Below are positions 61,001 to 64,000 of a stretch of 64,000 nt of DNA, one piece after another. The stretch is from Serinus canaria. Lineage: Eukaryota; Chordata; Aves; Passeriformes; Fringillidae. The stretch is taken from positions 41,572,435-41,636,434 of the forward strand of contig NC_066317.1 in the NCBI RefSeq assembly GCF_022539315.1, read 5' to 3'. The position numbers and the translations under genes were made by a program. The stretch's first letter is position 1. Every line of letters begins with the position of its first letter. The notes beneath the pieces were generated by a model that worked only from the letters and a program-made list of their open reading frames with translations, ran no database searches and was not told where the DNA came from.

Positions 61001-63420
61001 AGATTTGTTTGAAAGATGCTATGACAAGGAAAACTATTACTCTTTATGACCCATTGAAATGCCATACATGATTTAAAGTGAAGTCTAAAATGGCCCCAAG
61101 TAGAAGCAAAATCTTGCCATTTGACATGTGGATTCTGGAATTGACTCAGTGCCAAGGGAAGACTAAATACCTGCATTTTCATCATTACACTTAGTCCATT
61201 CATCACAAAACTTAGGGACCTATGAAATTATACCAGTTTCTGAACTAAGAAGTAGGAAAAAACAGCAGCTATTTCTGACACCAATGATAAATTGACTGCT
61301 CCTACAGAAATTGAGGTGTATGATGTGCCCCAATTTTTCTGTAAGATTAACTATTTTCATTAGATTAACTATGTAAGAAGACAAGTTCTTAAGGTCCCTT
61401 AAGATTCCATCAGGAAAATTAGTAACTACTTTCATGTAGCTTCTTTGCAAAGTGAATGTGTAAAATTAATCTTCATATCCAGCAAAGCAGATTTTTCTTA
61501 TCAATAGTCCCACCATATGACAGAAAGACAAGGAAATCTTGTCTTATGTGTAAACACTTTTAGAAGAGAACACTAATTAATGAGACCCAGAGGAAGATAT
61601 TTAAATTCTTCTTGCATGTGGAGACATGTTGAAAGGTAGAAATATAATGAGATAAGAGTATAAGAGGTAAGAGATAAGAGTTATAAGAGATAAGAGTTAT
61701 TATACTAAAAAAGAAGAGAAGTGGTGGAAGTAACTGCAATAATCACAAGTTTTAAATATAGTAGAAGAAGAAGACACGGCAAATAGAGAATCAACACTGG
61801 AAAAAGAAATGTTAGACATGAGAAACAAGGGATAAAAAAATACAGTAATACTAGGCAAGTAAGATAAAACAAGTATTCCAACTAATCTGTTTCAGTAATA
61901 TGTCATATCTTTGAAAGAAATGTGAAGTTTTTCTATACAATGAAAAAACAATAACGAAATGGAAATGTTACTGATGCCCAACAGCAATCTAACTATGCGA
62001 TGGCAGCAAAAACACAAGAGGATTGGAATGGAGGTATATTGATTAGGAACAAAAGGTAAAGAAAACACCGAATGGAGTGTTCAATTGGAAAAAAAAATAG
62101 AGCTAGCATGTATCAAGATTAACTGATTTTACAAAACTTTAAGAATATAAGAGACTGTCTATCATAACAGAGCTAGAGGTCTCCTACAGTCATCCATCAG
62201 CACATATTGTTGTAACAGTGTTCAAGAAATAAATGCTCCTAGGAACTGGATGGTTATGGAAGACATCAGCCATAGAGACAGATATTGGAGAAACATCTCT
62301 ACCTTTGGTTCATGCTTTCAGCTTGGGTCCAAAGCAACATAATGAATTCATCCAACACTGATCACTGATCTGAGCTTATGTGACCTTCCCATTTCAGCTG
62401 ACCACCAGGCTGAGGATTATTTCACACATTTCACTATGAAAGCCTGAGGTGGGGCAAATTAACTCATTACTTAATACTAGGCAAGCAGCAGGCAGAAGGA
62501 GGATTTATTTCACCTGAGGACACAAACAGGTATAAACTATAATTTAATAAATGTGGGCTTGAAATTATCCATCAGGGAAGCTGGGGACAGCAGATATTTT
62601 AGAGCAGTTTTCTGACACTAGCTGATTTTTGTCCCTCCCACCCCAAATACATGTTTGTCATAGGGGAATTGATCAGTTTATGATTGTGAGTTATGCAGTT
62701 GGGTGGGGCTGGGTCCAGTAAATCAGCAGGTCCCTGTAGTCTTGGAAATATGAAGAGCAGCACCTGATGAGGAAGCAACAGGATGCTACCCACTGGCACA
62801 CCAGACAAGATTTCCGGATGCTTTAAGACTCTCACTGAGCAGCACGGGAGGTGCTTTCCCTATCCCTTTGACAGTCATTTGTCAAGAAAATATTGACATC
62901 ACAGAATGGAGCTTGTTCAAAGCCAGGTATCTATGGCTAGTGAGAATTCTGAGAGGAAATTGACTTAGCATCTTAAGATATCAAGTGAGTGTTGAAAATA
63001 AACCAGACTCCAGATCAGCAAAAATAAAAATTACATCTTTTAACATAACACAAACCAGTGACATTCTTCTTTCATCTAGAAAAAGAATTTGCATAAAAGT
63101 CACAATGCTCTCCACAGCTTTTACAGCCTTTCCATACATACTGTGGATGTAACAGGCTAGTTGGACAGTAACTGTACCTGAAATAAGTGTGTCTCCTTCA
63201 GGTCATACAGCTCACTGTAGTGTATTTAATTTTTTCCCCAAGCTAGACAGCAATACATTTTAAGTCCTCCTTTACAGCCAGCAGTGCCTCTCTTTTTTTA
63301 TGCAGCACACTGCTTACTTTGAATTCAGGAGGTAATACTCTTTTATTGTCAACATATTAGATATCATTATAACTTAGCACATGAGTGGTTTTATTAGTCT
63401 GTCACATCATGACAGATAGG
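58096..63420. other. noncoding DNA with a short AGATAAG tandem run
   Basis: No gene recognised. A small tandem array of a gataagagttata-type word occupies about 61649-61702. Open frames are 108 codons or fewer and lack recognisable domains. Confidence 0.5.
61649..61702 (+). repeat. short tandem repeat, unit about 13-15 bases
   Basis: Words of the form gataagagttata / gataagagtata / gagataagag follow one another four times with small indels. It is an impure minisatellite; GATAAG is also the GATA-factor core, so several such sites are clustered here by the repeat. Confidence 0.75.
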
Positions 63421-63760
63421 AAAGTTTTGTTAAGGGGAGTCAAAATTTCCTACTGCAAAGTCAATCTCAGGCGTTTTATGTGCGCCAAATGCCTTCCAAA
63501 GGGAGTGTTAACTGAACACAACACAAACCTACAGTAGACAAACAACCCAGCTTACTGCAGCAAAATGTTTGATACAGAGCAAAACACTAGCTGAAGATTA
63601 ACAGCCTATTAAAAATGAAATCAAGCTATTAGAAGCCAACAAGCATGGGAAAGGTTCTTTTTGTCATTCAGCTATTATCGCGTTTGATGTCGCATTAAAT
63701 TGCCCATTGGGCAAAGCACTGAAAAGCTAATATGAGAATGCCTTGTTTATAATGTTCACT
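63421..63760. promoter_or_regulatory. candidate conserved noncoding element
   Basis: Unlike its surroundings this stretch keeps CpG dinucleotides (gcgtttt and tgcgccaaa at 63470-63488, attatcgcgtttgatgtcgc at 63675-63694) and has a compact palindromic word, tgccc-att-gggca (63701-63713). Retained CpGs in CpG-poor AT-rich DNA can mark sequence under constraint. No transcription-factor identity is claimed, and no conservation data are available from the sequence alone. Confidence 0.25.
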
Positions 63761-64000
63761 TTCATCTGTGAATTAAAAAAGCAATTCATCAATAACAAAA
63801 CCAGTTTAAATGATGTATGAAGTGAACACAGGATTCTGCAACAACTGCTTCTTCCAGATAAGACCCAAGGATAAACTGCCTCCACAGGGGAATGAAAACA
63901 AGACACCATTGGGCTCCTCAGGCAAAAAGCATTTTACTTAGCATGAAGGACTCTTTATCAAGTGCAGTCATTTAGATAAATTATAATCAGGCCAAAAAAA
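63761..64000. other. noncoding end of window
   Basis: AT-rich sequence with no recognised feature, ending in a run of seven A. Confidence 0.5.

Noticed and set aside
1..64000. CRISPR arrays, prokaryotic operons, phage or plasmid modules
   Set aside because: No regular spacer-repeat array, no ribosome-binding-site-led gene chains and no long coding frames. The repeat content is that of a bird nuclear genome.

Overview
The window reads as AT-rich, gene-poor nuclear DNA from a vertebrate, almost certainly a bird and perhaps a passerine. The bird assignment rests on three 3' fragments of CR1 LINEs, the dominant bird retroposon, and on solo LTRs that I recognise as common avian endogenous-retrovirus LTR types. 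The passerine suggestion is recall-based and weaker. No bacterial-style gene organisation, rRNA, functional tRNA or CRISPR array is visible. I found no convincing protein-coding exon: the long open frames are either shadows inside LTRs and CR1 copies or are of a length expected by chance in AT-rich DNA. The window is therefore most likely intergenic (gene desert) or deep intronic.

Layout. 1-10.3 kb: unannotated AT-rich DNA with short simple repeats and possible relics of old tRNA-derived/MIR-like SINEs near 2.75, 4.85 and 7.06 kb. 10.3-15.1 kb: a perfect 25-bp inverted repeat (10385-10436) followed by two CR1 tails, both on the plus strand (10828-11149, which appears internally deleted, and about 14899-15111). 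15.1-33.6 kb: unique sequence with a G-quadruplex motif at 17.5 kb, a 25-base A run at 18.7 kb, two more perfect inverted repeats (23.6 and 28.7 kb), a strong MIR-like SINE core at 27.7 kb and a degenerate 110-bp tandem duplication at 29.6 kb. About 33.65-34.01 kb: a GC-richer block with LTR-like architecture. 34-52.5 kb: mostly featureless unique DNA, with a purine/pyrimidine microsatellite at 35.9 kb and a second G4 motif at 41.1 kb.

52.6-58.1 kb is the repeat-rich heart of the window. An LTR of about 560 bp on the plus strand (52797-53355) sits inside a related minus-strand LTR (52592-52796 plus 53356-53754). Two kilobases on is a complete 1.1-kb solo LTR (55742-56848) with intact 5-bp target-site duplications (acata). 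It is followed by a minus-strand CR1 fragment of about 1 kb (57119 to about 58095) that still carries a recognisable piece of the C-terminal end of CR1 ORF2. The last 6 kb are unique sequence; 63.42-63.76 kb keeps CpGs and looks like a possible conserved noncoding element.

No genes act together here. The biology visible is retroelement history (CR1 retroposition, ERV insertion followed by LTR-LTR recombination, nested insertion) plus small local rearrangements that created perfect hairpins. I found no evidence of a new biological system. All family assignments come from recognition of sequence, not from a database search.
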